Source: CAZADS01 sp964483985
Lineage (GTDB): Bacteria > Pseudomonadota > Alphaproteobacteria > Thalassobaculales > Thalassobaculaceae
NCBI GenBank assembly: GCA_964483985.1
Contig: CAZADS010000061.1
Span: forward strand, 80,224-144,223
DNA length: 64,000 bases
Reading direction: 5' to 3'
The notes beneath the pieces are model-generated. The model was not told the origin of the DNA and ran no database searches. It worked only from the letters and a program-made list of their open reading frames with translations. Below, one piece after another: positions 18,583 through 27,780 of the stretch. The first letter of the stretch is position 1. Every line of letters starts with the position of its first letter. The translations under genes and the position numbers were made by a program.

Positions 18583-19359
18583 TCACAAATACGGCTGGAG
18601 CCAGCCGAGCCCATCAACGGTGTTTGACTGTGGTCGATATTCGCATCCTACCCAGCCTTCATAACCTAATTGATCAATGATTTCGAATAAATAAGGGTAA
18701 TTGACTTCTCCCACGTCAGGTTCATGCCGACCAGGGTTTCCCGCAATCTGCATATGTGCAATTACGTCTATGTTTTCACGAAGATGGACAGCTAAATCAC
18801 CTTCCATAATCTGGCAATGATAAAGATCAAACTGCAGGCGCACGTTATCGAAGCCAACTTCATCGATTACGCTTCGCGCTTGCTTTTGATAGTTTAAAAA
18901 ATATCCTGGTATGTCGCGATTATTAATAGGCTCTATAATAAGTGTTTTTCCTTCTGCCGCCGCTACTGGCGCAGCTCTTTTGAGATTTGACACCAATGTC
19001 TCTCGATGAATTTTAGGGGAACCGTCTTTTACAATTAGCCCGCTCATAGCATGTATTAAATCATTACCAAGAACGTTTGCATATCTTAGTGCCTGTTCGA
19101 CAGCCGCCTCAAAATCTGCCTCTCTTCCCGGTACCGACGCTAGTCCTCGTTCCTTTTTATTCCAATCACCTGGGTAGGTATTAAAAAGAGCTTGTACTAA
19201 TTCATTCTCGTCAAGTAGATCTTTAAGCTTTGTTGGTTGAAAATCGTAGGGGAATAAAAATTCTATAGCCTTGAAACCTGACTTAGCAGCTTCAGAAAAT
19301 CGATCCAAGAAATCGTACTCTTGAAACATCATTGAAATATTGGCAGCAAAATTTGGCAT
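18583..19359 (-). CDS. otnI: 2-oxo-tetronate isomerase OtnI (Hyi-like)
   Basis: A 258-residue TIM-barrel isomerase of the hydroxypyruvate isomerase family. Opening MPNFAANISMMFQEYDFLDRF and FLFPYDF are typical; the metal ligands appear as Glu in IIEPINNRDIPGYFL, Asp in FDLYHCQIMEGD and Glu in GCEYRP near the end. In the tetronate pathway OtnI interconverts 2-oxo- and 3-oxo-tetronate. ATG 19359 is chosen because homologues begin there; an in-frame start at 19509 would add 50 residues and overlap otnK's upstream region. First gene of otnI-denD, divergent from otnK. Confidence 0.87.
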   Translation of the reverse strand: MPNFAANISMMFQEYDFLDRFSEAAKSGFKAIEFLFPYDFQPTKLKDLLDENELVQALFNTYPGDWNKKERGLASVPGREADFEAAVEQALRYANVLGNDLIHAMSGLIVKDGSPKIHRETLVSNLKRAAPVAAAEGKTLIIEPINNRDIPGYFLNYQKQARSVIDEVGFDNVRLQFDLYHCQIMEGDLAVHLRENIDVIAHMQIAGNPGRHEPDVGEVNYPYLFEIIDQLGYEGWVGCEYRPQSNTVDGLGWLQPYL

Positions 19360-19471
19360 AATTTTAATTATCCCTTTTTTTAGTTGGCTAAATCTAAACT
19401 TAGCCCAACAATATACAACAGTTAATGGTCGGACCAACTTTAAGATCAATTTCATCTCTAGGAGAATTTTT
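19360..19471. promoter_or_regulatory. Divergent promoter region of otnI and otnK
   Basis: 112 bases between the start codons of two genes of the same catabolic cluster, therefore expected to hold both promoters and any shared operator. GGAGA at 19461-19465 is the ribosome site for otnK. I see no strong palindrome, and no regulator gene is adjacent. Confidence 0.4.
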
Positions 19472-20740
19472 ATGTCACCAATTTTGGGATGCATAGCCGA
19501 CGATTTCACTGGGGCGACAGATCTCGCGAATATGTTGGTGCGGGGCGGTTTAACAACAGTTCAACTGCTTGGTGTACCAGATGATGCGCAAGAAGTACCA
19601 AGCGCCGACGCGATAGTGATCGCTTTAAAATCTAGAACTGTCAAAAAAGCTCACGCCGTCGAACAATCTTTGATTTGTCTAAATTGGCTAAAAATAGCTG
19701 GAGTGCGACAAATTTTTTTCAAGTATTGTTCAACATTTGATTCTACCGACCGCGGTAATATCGGCCCAGTAACCGACGCATTAATGGATGCTTTAGGGAC
19801 TGACTTTACTATATCTTGCCCAGCCTTTCCCGAAACCGGCCGCACAATTTTTAAAGGCCATTTGTTTGTAGGTGACAAGTTGCTGTCTGACACGCACATG
19901 CGACACCACCCACTGACGCCGATGACCGACAGTAATTTGGTTTCCGTTTTACAGCGACAAACTCGCCGTAAGGTGGGGCTCGTGCCGTACGATGAGATTG
20001 ACAAAGGCTATAGAGCCATAACCACTCAGTTTAAAAAACTAAAAAGAGCGGGAAAATCAATCGCTATTATGGATGCTGTAAATGACGATCAACTTTACAC
20101 GATAGGAGATAGCATCGCGGGGTTCAAGCTAATCACTGGCGGGTCGGGTATAGCTATAGGGCTTCCGGCGAATTATCGAAAAATGGGAATATTGCAAAAC
20201 GAGAGCCCAACTGACCCTGTCCCATCTGTCGACGGGCTTAGTTTGGTATTGTCAGGAAGTTGCTCCGAGATAACCATTCAACAGGTTGAAGAATTTGCCA
20301 AAACTTACAAAACATTACAGCTGGATCCCTTAGTCCTTGCGAATGATACCTCCGCTTTGAAAAATATTATAACTCAGGCCTTAAACGCAGTTACTAATGG
20401 GCCCTTGTTGATTTATTCAAGCGCACCCCCTGAGTCAGTTAAAATAGTACAGGATTCGTTAGGGCGAGATGAAGCCAGCAAGATTATCGAACGAGCAATG
20501 GCCCACATTGCAATCAAACTTGTAGAATCAGGGGTTCGTAGACTTGTAGTAGCCGGTGGAGAAACTTCGGGTGCGGTAGTAAGTGCCCTCGGGGTTAAAG
20601 GGCTCCGTATCGGAAAACAAATTGATCCAGGTATTCCATCCACTGTAACTATGGGTCAAACGCCAATTGCGTTAACTTTAAAATCGGGAAACTTTGGATC
20701 TATAGATTTTTTTGATAAAGCTCTCCAAATGATGCCCTGA
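19472..20740 (+). CDS. otnK: 3-oxo-tetronate kinase OtnK
   Basis: Four-carbon acid sugar kinase (former DUF1537) that phosphorylates 3-oxo-tetronate at O4. The N-terminal domain begins LGCIADDFTGATDLANML with the conserved DDFTGA, and the C-terminal nucleotide-binding domain has LVVAGGETSGAVV near residue 350 and GKQIDPGIPS. ATG 19472 (422 residues) has GGAGA seven bases upstream; an earlier in-frame start at 19340 would overlap otnI. It is divergent from otnI-denD. The aldolase/decarboxylase OtnC, which should act on its product, is absent from the window. Confidence 0.9.
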   Translation: MSPILGCIADDFTGATDLANMLVRGGLTTVQLLGVPDDAQEVPSADAIVIALKSRTVKKAHAVEQSLICLNWLKIAGVRQIFFKYCSTFDSTDRGNIGPVTDALMDALGTDFTISCPAFPETGRTIFKGHLFVGDKLLSDTHMRHHPLTPMTDSNLVSVLQRQTRRKVGLVPYDEIDKGYRAITTQFKKLKRAGKSIAIMDAVNDDQLYTIGDSIAGFKLITGGSGIAIGLPANYRKMGILQNESPTDPVPSVDGLSLVLSGSCSEITIQQVEEFAKTYKTLQLDPLVLANDTSALKNIITQALNAVTNGPLLIYSSAPPESVKIVQDSLGRDEASKIIERAMAHIAIKLVESGVRRLVVAGGETSGAVVSALGVKGLRIGKQIDPGIPSTVTMGQTPIALTLKSGNFGSIDFFDKALQMMP

Positions 20741-20795
20741 TTGGGTCTTTGGGCAAGAGAGTCTTTCTACCAAACTCCTATGAAAACGCGTTATG

Positions 20796-22127
20796 TTAGG
20801 CGGTTCGGCGCCCAACGTGATTAGGAAAACGCCACATTAAAATTAACAAACATAGCAAGCCTGGAACCGCAACGCCTATAGAAAAAATGAAGAAATCAAA
20901 CCATCCTATCAGGTCAACCACGTAACCGGAAGGAGAAGATAAAAGGTTACGACCTAATGCCATCAGCGCCGACAATAGAGCATACTGCGTGGCAGTGAAT
21001 GAAACATTTGTGAGGTTGGATAAATATGCCACAAATGCAGCTGTTCCCATACCACCTGTTATGTTTTCAATTGCAATGGTGAGCGTTAACACCCCTAAAT
21101 CGTATCCCGCAACCGCTTGAAATGCAAAAAAGATATTAGAAATAGCCTGCAAGATACCTGTAACCAAAAGGGCAGGGAGCAATCCAATTTTTTGAATCAA
21201 AAAGCCACCTATAAATAAGCCAACGGCAAGTGCAACCACCCCAAATAATTTCGTGACTTCTGCAATTTCAGTTTTAGTGAAACCAAGATCTATATAAAAA
21301 GGATTAGTCATAACGCTCAGAAATGCATCACCCAACTTAAACGTTATTACAAATAATAAAATTATTAACCACCCAGGTCTGGTAGTAAATTCTGAAAATG
21401 GAGCGACTACATAGCAAGAAAACCAGTTCAAGATCACTGACGATGGTTGGCCTTTTTCCAGCAACGTTTCAGACAAATCCGCATCCCAGTCAAATATAGG
21501 CTCTGGACTTAGAGCTATTGTCGCAATTCCTACAACGATCAAACTAGCCATAATTAAATATGCTTGGGTCCAACCCCAGTGATCCGCAAGAACGAGAGTA
21601 CCCGCTCCCGCAACAAGCATCCCCACTCGATACCCATAAGTTACCATAGCGGCTCCGATCCCTTGTTCGGAGTCACTCAACGTCTCAATTCTGTAGGCAT
21701 CAATCACTATATCCTGACTAGCCGAAAAAAAAGCGACCAAAACCGCCAGAATTGCCATCAGAACCGGTGTGTTAATTGGATCGCAAAACGCCAAACCACC
21801 TATCGAAAACATTAATAAGAATTGTGTGACTAAAATCCAACTGCGGCGGCGGCCAAAGAGACGGCCGACAATAGGAAGTTTAATGCCATCGAGAAAAGGA
21901 GCCCACAGTGGTTTAAGAGCGTAAGGTAACCCCACAAGCGAAAACAAACCGATGGCAGATCGATCAATATCGGACTCTCTTAGCCAAGCGCTTAAAGTGC
22001 CAAATGACAACAAAAGAGGTAAACCACTCACGAATCCCAATAATAGCACCACAATTAGCCGGCGTTTGGTAAACAGCGATAGTGATTCCTTTAGTACCAG
22101 AAAACCAGGGTTCAGTGGATTAAGCAC
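20796..22127 (-). CDS. ampG: AmpG-type muropeptide permease (MFS)
   Basis: Inner-membrane major-facilitator transporter of 443 residues with about 12 to 14 hydrophobic segments. AmpG proteins import anhydro-muropeptides for peptidoglycan recycling. Family marks are LLLGFVSGLPLLLSFGTLSAWL near the start (partly quoted), FSASQDIVIDAYRIE near residue 135-150 and YGYRVGMLVAGAG near 164. The start is GTG 22127, overlapping the upstream adenosine kinase by 8 bases. MFS relatives importing other solutes exist, but the SASQDIVIDAYR motif favours AmpG. Confidence 0.86.
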   Translation of the reverse strand: MLNPLNPGFLVLKESLSLFTKRRLIVVLLLGFVSGLPLLLSFGTLSAWLRESDIDRSAIGLFSLVGLPYALKPLWAPFLDGIKLPIVGRLFGRRRSWILVTQFLLMFSIGGLAFCDPINTPVLMAILAVLVAFFSASQDIVIDAYRIETLSDSEQGIGAAMVTYGYRVGMLVAGAGTLVLADHWGWTQAYLIMASLIVVGIATIALSPEPIFDWDADLSETLLEKGQPSSVILNWFSCYVVAPFSEFTTRPGWLIILLFVITFKLGDAFLSVMTNPFYIDLGFTKTEIAEVTKLFGVVALAVGLFIGGFLIQKIGLLPALLVTGILQAISNIFFAFQAVAGYDLGVLTLTIAIENITGGMGTAAFVAYLSNLTNVSFTATQYALLSALMALGRNLLSSPSGYVVDLIGWFDFFIFSIGVAVPGLLCLLILMWRFPNHVGRRTA

Positions 22128-23118
22128 GGCTAATAGCCTGTGAAATCAATTGTTTCAAATCACCTTCTGGACGGGCTCCATAATGGCTATTAATTTCTGC
22201 GGCCGCAATACTGCCCAATTGGCCGCATAACCGGGAGTCCATACCAATAGTAAACCCAAAGAGAAATCCTGCGGCGAATAGATCCCCTGCGCCCGTCGTA
22301 TCTACCACTGACTGAGTTTGTTCGGCTTCTAATTTCATTTGTTCACGATTGGACGCAATAATAGACCCTTTTGCTCCACACGTTATTGCAAGTAAATCAC
22401 AATCCAAATAACCACACACAATAGCATTTTGAAGGTCCGTGACTTGATATAAAGAGAGCAACTCCTCCTCATTCGCAAAAAGAATTCCAACATGATTCTT
22501 GATTAATTTTAGAAAGTCCTCTCTATGGCGATCTACACAGAAAGGATCGGAAAGGGTAAGTGCGACTTTAGTGTCAGCCTTGGACGCTAATTCGCTAGCT
22601 TTTAAAAATGCTGCTTTTGCATTGGGGCGATCCCATAGATAACCCTCTAAATATAATATTTTGCTTTGCTTAATTTTTTCATCCGGAATATCAGTTGGGC
22701 GAAGGTTTGAGCTCGCACCTAGATGGGTATTCATAGATCTCTGGGCGTCGGGTGTTACCAGCACAATACAGGTGGCTGTTGGTGCTCCTCCTTCTACAAC
22801 ATCTACGTCGAAAGAGATCCCGGCTGCTCGAATGTCCCTCGAAAAGATGCTTCCCAATTCGTCGTCATTTACTTTGCCTACAAACGCTGTCGTCGCTCCC
22901 ATCTTAGCCAAGCCAAAGATAGTATTGGCCGCAGAACCACCAGATCGTTTTAAGGGAGAGTTTAAAGTGGCGTAAAGTGAATTCGCTCGGGAAGCGTCAA
23001 TTAGGGTCATAGATCCCTTAGGAATATGCATGTCCTCCAGAAAAGAGTCATCCACTAATGCTATTACGTCTACAATTGCATTTCCGATTCCTGTCACATC
23101 AATAGGCTTTTGTGTCAT
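22120..23118 (-). CDS. Adenosine kinase-like PfkB sugar kinase
   Basis: A 332-residue ribokinase-family enzyme, GNAIVDVIALVDD near 12-24, GGSAANTIFGLAKMGA near 60-75 (first PfkB signature) and DTTGAGDLFAAGFLFG near 275-290 with the catalytic aspartate (second signature). This variant, with a single insertion and Asn-rich substrate loop, is usually annotated as adenosine kinase in alphaproteobacteria, giving AMP from adenosine; a sugar substrate is also possible. Cotranscribed with ampG by an 8-base overlap. Confidence 0.82.
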   Translation of the reverse strand: MTQKPIDVTGIGNAIVDVIALVDDSFLEDMHIPKGSMTLIDASRANSLYATLNSPLKRSGGSAANTIFGLAKMGATTAFVGKVNDDELGSIFSRDIRAAGISFDVDVVEGGAPTATCIVLVTPDAQRSMNTHLGASSNLRPTDIPDEKIKQSKILYLEGYLWDRPNAKAAFLKASELASKADTKVALTLSDPFCVDRHREDFLKLIKNHVGILFANEEELLSLYQVTDLQNAIVCGYLDCDLLAITCGAKGSIIASNREQMKLEAEQTQSVVDTTGAGDLFAAGFLFGFTIGMDSRLCGQLGSIAAAEINSHYGARPEGDLKQLISQAISRA

Positions 23119-23253
23119 ATTTGCACCCTAATTTTTAGTTACTATTAATGAAATAATATTAAAATGCTGTTCAAAATATGGCTTAATTAGGAGACGTAAA
23201 GAACATAGCGAAAATAAGTGAAACAAATTTTTGATTAAATTTTAGGATTAATT

Positions 23254-23934
23254 GTGATTGAAGCATTAAAATTAACGGCACAACAACTACCAGACAGACC
23301 ATTCCGGACAGTGGTAGTGCTGGGTATGCTTAGTGCCCTTATTCTTATAATCTTTACCGGAATTTTTAGCTGGTTCCTAATTTCTAAGATAGAGTTTTTT
23401 GGTATAGGGGTGGTAGACAAATTGGCTTCCTGGATCGGGGGTATTATTGTATTTGTTGGAACTCTTATGTTTTTCCCTTCTACGGTTATGTTGGTTTCTG
23501 GTTTATTTTTGGATAAGGTAGTATCGGCGGTCGAACACAAGCACTACCCCGAATCTGGTGATGTTCATTTGCAAACCATAAGTTCTGTCATCCGCGCCAG
23601 TTTAACACTACTTGTCGTCGGAATCTTGATGAATTTAATGTTAATACCCGTGTACCTGATTACTTTTTTTATTCCAGGACTTAATTTGCTGATATTTTAC
23701 TTGTTAAATGGATATTTATTAGGGCGAGAATTTTACGACATGGTAGCGGGTCGTCATTTGCCGCCGGCAAAGATTAGGGAAATTAGGAGGGCCAACTGGT
23801 GGCAAATCACAAGCGCAGGGATCATAATAGCAGTTTTAACCACGATTCCCGGTTTAAATTTAATAGCGCCCGTAGCGGCTACAGCATTTATGGTTCATAT
23901 CTTTCATAGAACATGGAGAAAGAATTTAATATAA
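23254..23934 (+). CDS. EI24 (CysZ-like) membrane protein
   Basis: Integral membrane protein of 226 residues with four or more hydrophobic stretches (about 20-45, 60-85, 120-160 and 185-210). The central FFPSTVMLVSGLFLDKVVSAVE and YLLGREFYD segments match the EI24 family, which includes the sulfate permease CysZ. Without cysteine-pathway neighbours I do not call it CysZ. It starts at GTG 23254 behind AGGA and is followed 60 bases later by the bactofilin gene. Confidence 0.8.
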   Translation: MIEALKLTAQQLPDRPFRTVVVLGMLSALILIIFTGIFSWFLISKIEFFGIGVVDKLASWIGGIIVFVGTLMFFPSTVMLVSGLFLDKVVSAVEHKHYPESGDVHLQTISSVIRASLTLLVVGILMNLMLIPVYLITFFIPGLNLLIFYLLNGYLLGREFYDMVAGRHLPPAKIREIRRANWWQITSAGIIIAVLTTIPGLNLIAPVAATAFMVHIFHRTWRKNLI

Positions 23935-23994
23935 TCGCAATATAAACCCTCAGGATTAGGAAAAATCGGTGATATATACTCAGAAGGAACGGAA

Positions 23995-24453
23995 ATGACC
24001 TCTAAAAACAATTTGGTTTCTAATCGGTTGGCGGAACTCCCGAGGAGGACCGTAGATTTACAGGCCGGTCGGCGTTCTAGCCGGAGAAATAATTTACCAA
24101 CGTCGGGAACAGGGGATAACAATAAACTGATTGTAGGAGCCGATATTTCTCTCAGTGGAGACATCAAAGCGTGTGAGTCACTTATAGTGGAAGGCACTGT
24201 TGAGGCCACATTAGACAAGGGAGAGGAATTGCAAATTCTTAAGGCCGGTATATTTAAGGGTAATGCCACCGTCGATATTGCCATTATAGAAGGTAAATTC
24301 GAAGGGGAGTTAACAGTTCGAGAACGTCTCACGATAAAAGCGACCGGGCGGGTTAAGGGACGGATTGGATTTAAAGAGATAGAAATAGATCTTGGAGGCC
24401 AAATTGACGGAGAAGTTCAAGTGTTGAATCCTTCAGGAGAAATTAAAAATTAA
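23995..24453 (+). CDS. Bactofilin, polymer-forming cytoskeletal protein
   Basis: A 152-residue bactofilin: disordered basic N-terminus to about residue 45, then the right-handed beta-helix of short repeats starting NKLIVGADISLSGDIKACESLIVEGTVEA (partly quoted), with recurring Gly and small hydrophobic residues. Bactofilins polymerise without nucleotide and place cell-wall enzymes or stalk machinery. RBS AAGGAACGGA precedes ATG 23995. A lipoprotein gene follows after 8 bases. No M23 peptidase partner is adjacent. Confidence 0.92.
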   Translation: MTSKNNLVSNRLAELPRRTVDLQAGRRSSRRNNLPTSGTGDNNKLIVGADISLSGDIKACESLIVEGTVEATLDKGEELQILKAGIFKGNATVDIAIIEGKFEGELTVRERLTIKATGRVKGRIGFKEIEIDLGGQIDGEVQVLNPSGEIKN

Positions 24454-24461
24454 AACATTAC

Positions 24462-24935
24462 ATGGGAGTCTTACGGAACAGTTTAATGAGCTTGATCATA
24501 ATTGGGCTGCTGGGAGGTTGTTCCAAACCTCCCCCGTCTTCTGTTTTAAAAAACCGTAATATTACCAATCCTGCAAACACTGTTGTAGGTGCTAAACCCA
24601 AACAACACTTACGAATTCCCATGGAGAAACAACAAATTGCTCGGGCTCCAACTCAATCTGCTCCGGAGTTAATTGATCCAAATTCGTTGCTGGGTCAAAA
24701 CGAACGGGACATAGCCAAGATCCTTGGTGTGCCTGGATTTTATAGAGTCGAAAAATCCGTCAGGATTTGGCAATACCGCGTCGGGCTTTGCGTGTTGGAT
24801 TTAGTTTTTTACTCGTCACAAGGGGAATATCGAGTCACTTACCACAAATTTAGGCATGTAAATAAAAATTCAAATCTTGGGGACATATGCCATATCAGGA
24901 TAAAACCGCGCAACATAAGGAACCCCTTCCAATAG
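24462..24935 (+). CDS. Putative lipoprotein with OmlA/SmpA-like core
   Basis: 157 residues. The N-terminus is a lipoprotein signal peptide with lipobox LLGGC, placing the lipidated cysteine near residue 20. A disordered Pro/Asn-rich linker follows, then a small domain with LLGQNERDIAKILGVPGF, WQYRVGLCVLDLVFYSS. This pattern (a GL..DI..LLG step followed by a WQY..CVLDL strand) recalls SmpA/OmlA (BamE-like) folds. I know no specific function. It lies between bactofilin and nth. Confidence 0.7.
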   Translation: MGVLRNSLMSLIIIGLLGGCSKPPPSSVLKNRNITNPANTVVGAKPKQHLRIPMEKQQIARAPTQSAPELIDPNSLLGQNERDIAKILGVPGFYRVEKSVRIWQYRVGLCVLDLVFYSSQGEYRVTYHKFRHVNKNSNLGDICHIRIKPRNIRNPFQ

Positions 24936-24943
24936 GACATTGA

Positions 24944-24957
24944 AACCCGAAAGGGTT
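24944..24957. terminator. Candidate terminator hairpin between convergent genes
   Basis: AACCC, loop GAAA, GGGTT: a five-pair stem closed by a GNRA tetraloop, in the 36-base gap between the lipoprotein gene (plus) and nth (minus). There is no clean T-run on either side, so it may work weakly or only stabilise 3' ends. Confidence 0.35.
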
Positions 24958-24971
24958 GGCGGGTTTATAGT

Positions 24972-25628
24972 CTATTGGCATCCAAAATTACTTTTCAATT
25001 TGTAGGTACAATAGGAGAAGACTTCACAATTTGGACAATTTGGGCGACGAGCCTTGCATACATATCTTCCGTGAAGGATAAGCCAATGGTGGGCAAAAAG
25101 CTTCCATTTGTTTGGGATTCGTTTAAGTAGACCACGTTCCACAGCTAAAGTAGTTTTGCCGGGCGCCAAGCCCGTTCGGTTAGCGACTCTGAAAACGTGA
25201 GTATCCACCGCAATAGTTGGATGGCCAAAAGCTATATTGAGGACAACGTTGGCCGTTTTTCGTCCCACACCCGGCAGACTTTCTAGGGTATCTCGGTTTT
25301 TTGGAACGGAGCTCGCGTGATTTTTTATTAATATTTCGGACATTTTTACGATATTTTTTGCTTTTGTGTTATACAAGCCGATTGTTTTTATGAAGTCTTT
25401 TAATCGATCTTCTCCCAAAGCGACCATTTTTTCTGGTGTATCGGCAACTTCGAAGAGCGGTGGCGTAGCCTTGTTCACACCAATGTCTGTCGCCTGAGCT
25501 GATAGTGTAACCGCAACGAGAAGGGTATAAGGATTATTAAAATACAATTCTCCACGGGGGTTGGGGTTTTGAGTCGATAAGGTGTGAAAAAATAAATCAA
25601 CGTCATTATTTTTCATTAGATTTGCCAT
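24972..25628 (-). CDS. nth: Endonuclease III
   Basis: Bifunctional DNA glycosylase / AP lyase removing oxidised pyrimidines. The 218 residues have the helix-hairpin-helix LPGVGRKT (118-125) with catalytic Lys124, Asp142 in VDTHVFRVANR, and the [4Fe-4S] ligands Cys191, Cys198, Cys201 and Cys207 with spacing C-x6-C-x2-C-x5-C. Length is normal. It is convergent with the lipoprotein gene and divergent from the DUF2244 gene. Confidence 0.97.
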   Translation of the reverse strand: MANLMKNNDVDLFFHTLSTQNPNPRGELYFNNPYTLLVAVTLSAQATDIGVNKATPPLFEVADTPEKMVALGEDRLKDFIKTIGLYNTKAKNIVKMSEILIKNHASSVPKNRDTLESLPGVGRKTANVVLNIAFGHPTIAVDTHVFRVANRTGLAPGKTTLAVERGLLKRIPNKWKLFAHHWLILHGRYVCKARRPNCPNCEVFSYCTYKLKSNFGCQ

Positions 25629-25725
25629 GGGTTCTCTTTGTTGGCAGAGTTCGTTTTTTGTCGTTACAACAATTGGTTATTTTACACGAAAATATAAATT
25701 CTGCTCAAAAAAGGGGCCCGTATCT

Positions 25726-26220
25726 ATGATAATGTCCAACTCCCATTCGCCGGAGTACCCCTGGGTGATGATACTTGTTCCTAACCGGAGCTTGACCGTA
25801 ATAGGTTTCTATTCGGTCTTAGGTATGGTGATTGGCGCGAGTCTGCTCATTGGTCTTGGATTTTCTCTAGCGGGGGCCTGGCCTGTAATTGGGTTTTTGG
25901 GCTTAGACGTGTTGCTGATTTATTGGGCCTTAACAAGGAACTACAGGATTTTAAGGCGCTCAGAGCGGATAAAACTTACACGGGAGGAGCTAGAGATAAC
26001 GTCATTCTGCGGATCAGTTTGCCTCTCTAGGGAAGTGTTTCAACCTTATTGGACAAAAGTAGACTTGAATTTTAGCCGAGAGGACCGAAACCGTTTGGTG
26101 CTTAGATCCAGCGGCAAAGAAATAGAACTAGGTTCTTTTTTATCTCCCGATCAAAAAAGTGCAATAGCCAACCGGTTACGTAGTGCGTTAGCAAATCTTG
26201 TAAACACGGAGAGTTTTTGA
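25726..26220 (+). CDS. DUF2244 membrane protein
   Basis: 164 residues from ATG 25726, which has GGGG nine bases upstream; earlier in-frame starts would run into the nth promoter. Two adjacent hydrophobic segments at about 26-46 and 48-68 form a hairpin, followed by NYRILRRSERIKLTREELEI and a beta-rich soluble region. This is the layout of DUF2244 integral membrane proteins, common in alphaproteobacteria and of unknown function. In the same neighbourhood in other genomes it often lies beside nth, as here. Confidence 0.8.
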   Translation: MIMSNSHSPEYPWVMILVPNRSLTVIGFYSVLGMVIGASLLIGLGFSLAGAWPVIGFLGLDVLLIYWALTRNYRILRRSERIKLTREELEITSFCGSVCLSREVFQPYWTKVDLNFSREDRNRLVLRSSGKEIELGSFLSPDQKSAIANRLRSALANLVNTESF

Positions 26221-26286
26221 ATGAAATTAAGAACACCTCCCATATGCCATTTTTTTGGATTCAAATCAAACACGATGGGAGTCAGG

Positions 26287-27114
26287 TTATGCATTCAATC
26301 CCAAAACATCCGTCATGTCGTATAACCCTGGACTACGGCCTTTAATCCATTTAGCGGCCCTAATCGCCCCAGCAGCAAATATATGCCGTCCAGCAGCTTT
26401 ATGGGAAATTTCTACGCGTTCTCCTTCGCCGGCAAAAATTACCGTGTGTTCACCAACCACGTCACCACCCCTCAAAGCAGCAAAGCCTATTTTACCCCTT
26501 GATCTAGCTCCTGTTTCTCCTTCTCTTGACAAAACGGCAGCAGCATCAAAATCTATCTTTCGGCCTGCGGCGGCGGCTTGGCCTAAGCCAAGAGCGGTCC
26601 CAGAGGGTGAGTCAATTTTTCTCCGGTGGTGCATTTCGGAAATTTCTATATCAAAGGCGTCATCCAACGCATGGGCCATTTGCTTGACTAACACAAATAG
26701 CAAATTTACGCCCATACTCATATTTGGTGCGTATACTATTGGGACAGATTTAGCTGCCTTTTCTAGCTGTTGTTCTGACTGGATAGACAAACCGGTCGTC
26801 CCAATGATCCAAGGGGTTTTGGTTTTAACTGCCGCCTCGGAATGATCTAGAATCGTTTCCGGTAGAGTAAAATCTATTACCACCTCCGCATCAGAAAATA
26901 GATCAATCGCGCGACACACAGGCAATATGCCAAGTTTTCCGGTTTTCGCGATTTCCCCAACATCCGTTTCCGCAAACGGGCTTCCTAACCTTAAAGAGCC
27001 ACCAGCCACCGCTACGCCGGATGTTTCTATGATCTGCTGGAGCACCATGGTTCCCATAGCTCCCGCTACGCCCGCCACCCCTATAGATAGCCCCTCTGTT
27101 GCTTTTTCTTTCAA
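26287..27114 (-). CDS. dapB: 4-hydroxy-tetrahydrodipicolinate reductase
   Basis: NAD(P)H reductase of the diaminopimelate/lysine pathway. The 275 residues show the Rossmann motif GVAGVAGAMGTMV (12-24), and the substrate loop EMHHRRKIDSPSGTAL near 160-175 with the catalytic His and Lys. The start is an unusual TTG at 27114, well supported by GAGGAG seven bases upstream and by the reading frame. With dnaJ-dnaK nearby it matches the alphaproteobacterial dnaK-dnaJ-dapB order, although a PadR gene has been placed between. Confidence 0.95.
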   Translation of the reverse strand: MKEKATEGLSIGVAGVAGAMGTMVLQQIIETSGVAVAGGSLRLGSPFAETDVGEIAKTGKLGILPVCRAIDLFSDAEVVIDFTLPETILDHSEAAVKTKTPWIIGTTGLSIQSEQQLEKAAKSVPIVYAPNMSMGVNLLFVLVKQMAHALDDAFDIEISEMHHRRKIDSPSGTALGLGQAAAAGRKIDFDAAAVLSREGETGARSRGKIGFAALRGGDVVGEHTVIFAGEGERVEISHKAAGRHIFAAGAIRAAKWIKGRSPGLYDMTDVLGLNA

Positions 27115-27252
27115 TTAAATTCTCCTCGTTTCCGACAATTTTTCGCTTTAACAAGTACCAGTGAAAAGCTTTTCTAGGAAAGAGCAAAATAATAAACTAT
27201 TGTTATTTAGCCATATTTCGGCTCGGTATAACGATTAAAAGGAAATAAAATT

Positions 27253-27780
27253 ATGAATTTAGCGACAGTATGCCTTGGCATTTTATTGAGCGGGCAAAAA
27301 ACTGGATATCAAATTCAAACCACTATCAACACTTCAATGGCCCATTTTCACCATGCCAGCCTAGGAGCAATTTATCCTGCGTTAGGCAATCTCGAAGCTC
27401 GTGATTTCGTCACTGCAAGCCTCCGTCCCAGAAAAGGCCTAAGCAAGCGCCTCTATCAAATTACCCCAGCCGGGCGTAATTATTTCGAATCCCAAATGCA
27501 TTCAACCTCCGCAGCAGAATGGTTCCGTTCGGAATTCCTTACTGCATTTTATTTTGCGGGGCACCTTAACAATGATGATGTATCACGTTTAATAGACGAT
27601 CGCCTTTCGGCTCATCGCCGAGAACGCCAATCCCTCCTTGCGCTCCCTATATCCTCTCTATCGGAGGGCCAACGTTTCACCGTCCGATATGTGCTGGCAC
27701 TGAAGTCCGCTGCCATCGACTTCCTTAAGGGTGAGGGCCGTGCGATAGAAACCGCCATCCATAGACAACAAATTGATTGA
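27253..27780 (+). CDS. PadR-family transcriptional regulator
   Basis: 175 residues with an N-terminal winged helix (VCLGILLSGQKTGYQIQTTI, then AIYPALGNLEARDFVTAS) and a C-terminal helical dimerisation domain. The segment SLGAIYPALGNLE is the PadR recognition region. PadR proteins generally repress stress or efflux genes in response to small phenolics or drugs. It reads out divergently from dapB, 138 bases away; its target is not visible. RBS AAAAGGAAA precedes ATG 27253. Confidence 0.83.
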   Translation: MNLATVCLGILLSGQKTGYQIQTTINTSMAHFHHASLGAIYPALGNLEARDFVTASLRPRKGLSKRLYQITPAGRNYFESQMHSTSAAEWFRSEFLTAFYFAGHLNNDDVSRLIDDRLSAHRRERQSLLALPISSLSEGQRFTVRYVLALKSAAIDFLKGEGRAIETAIHRQQID

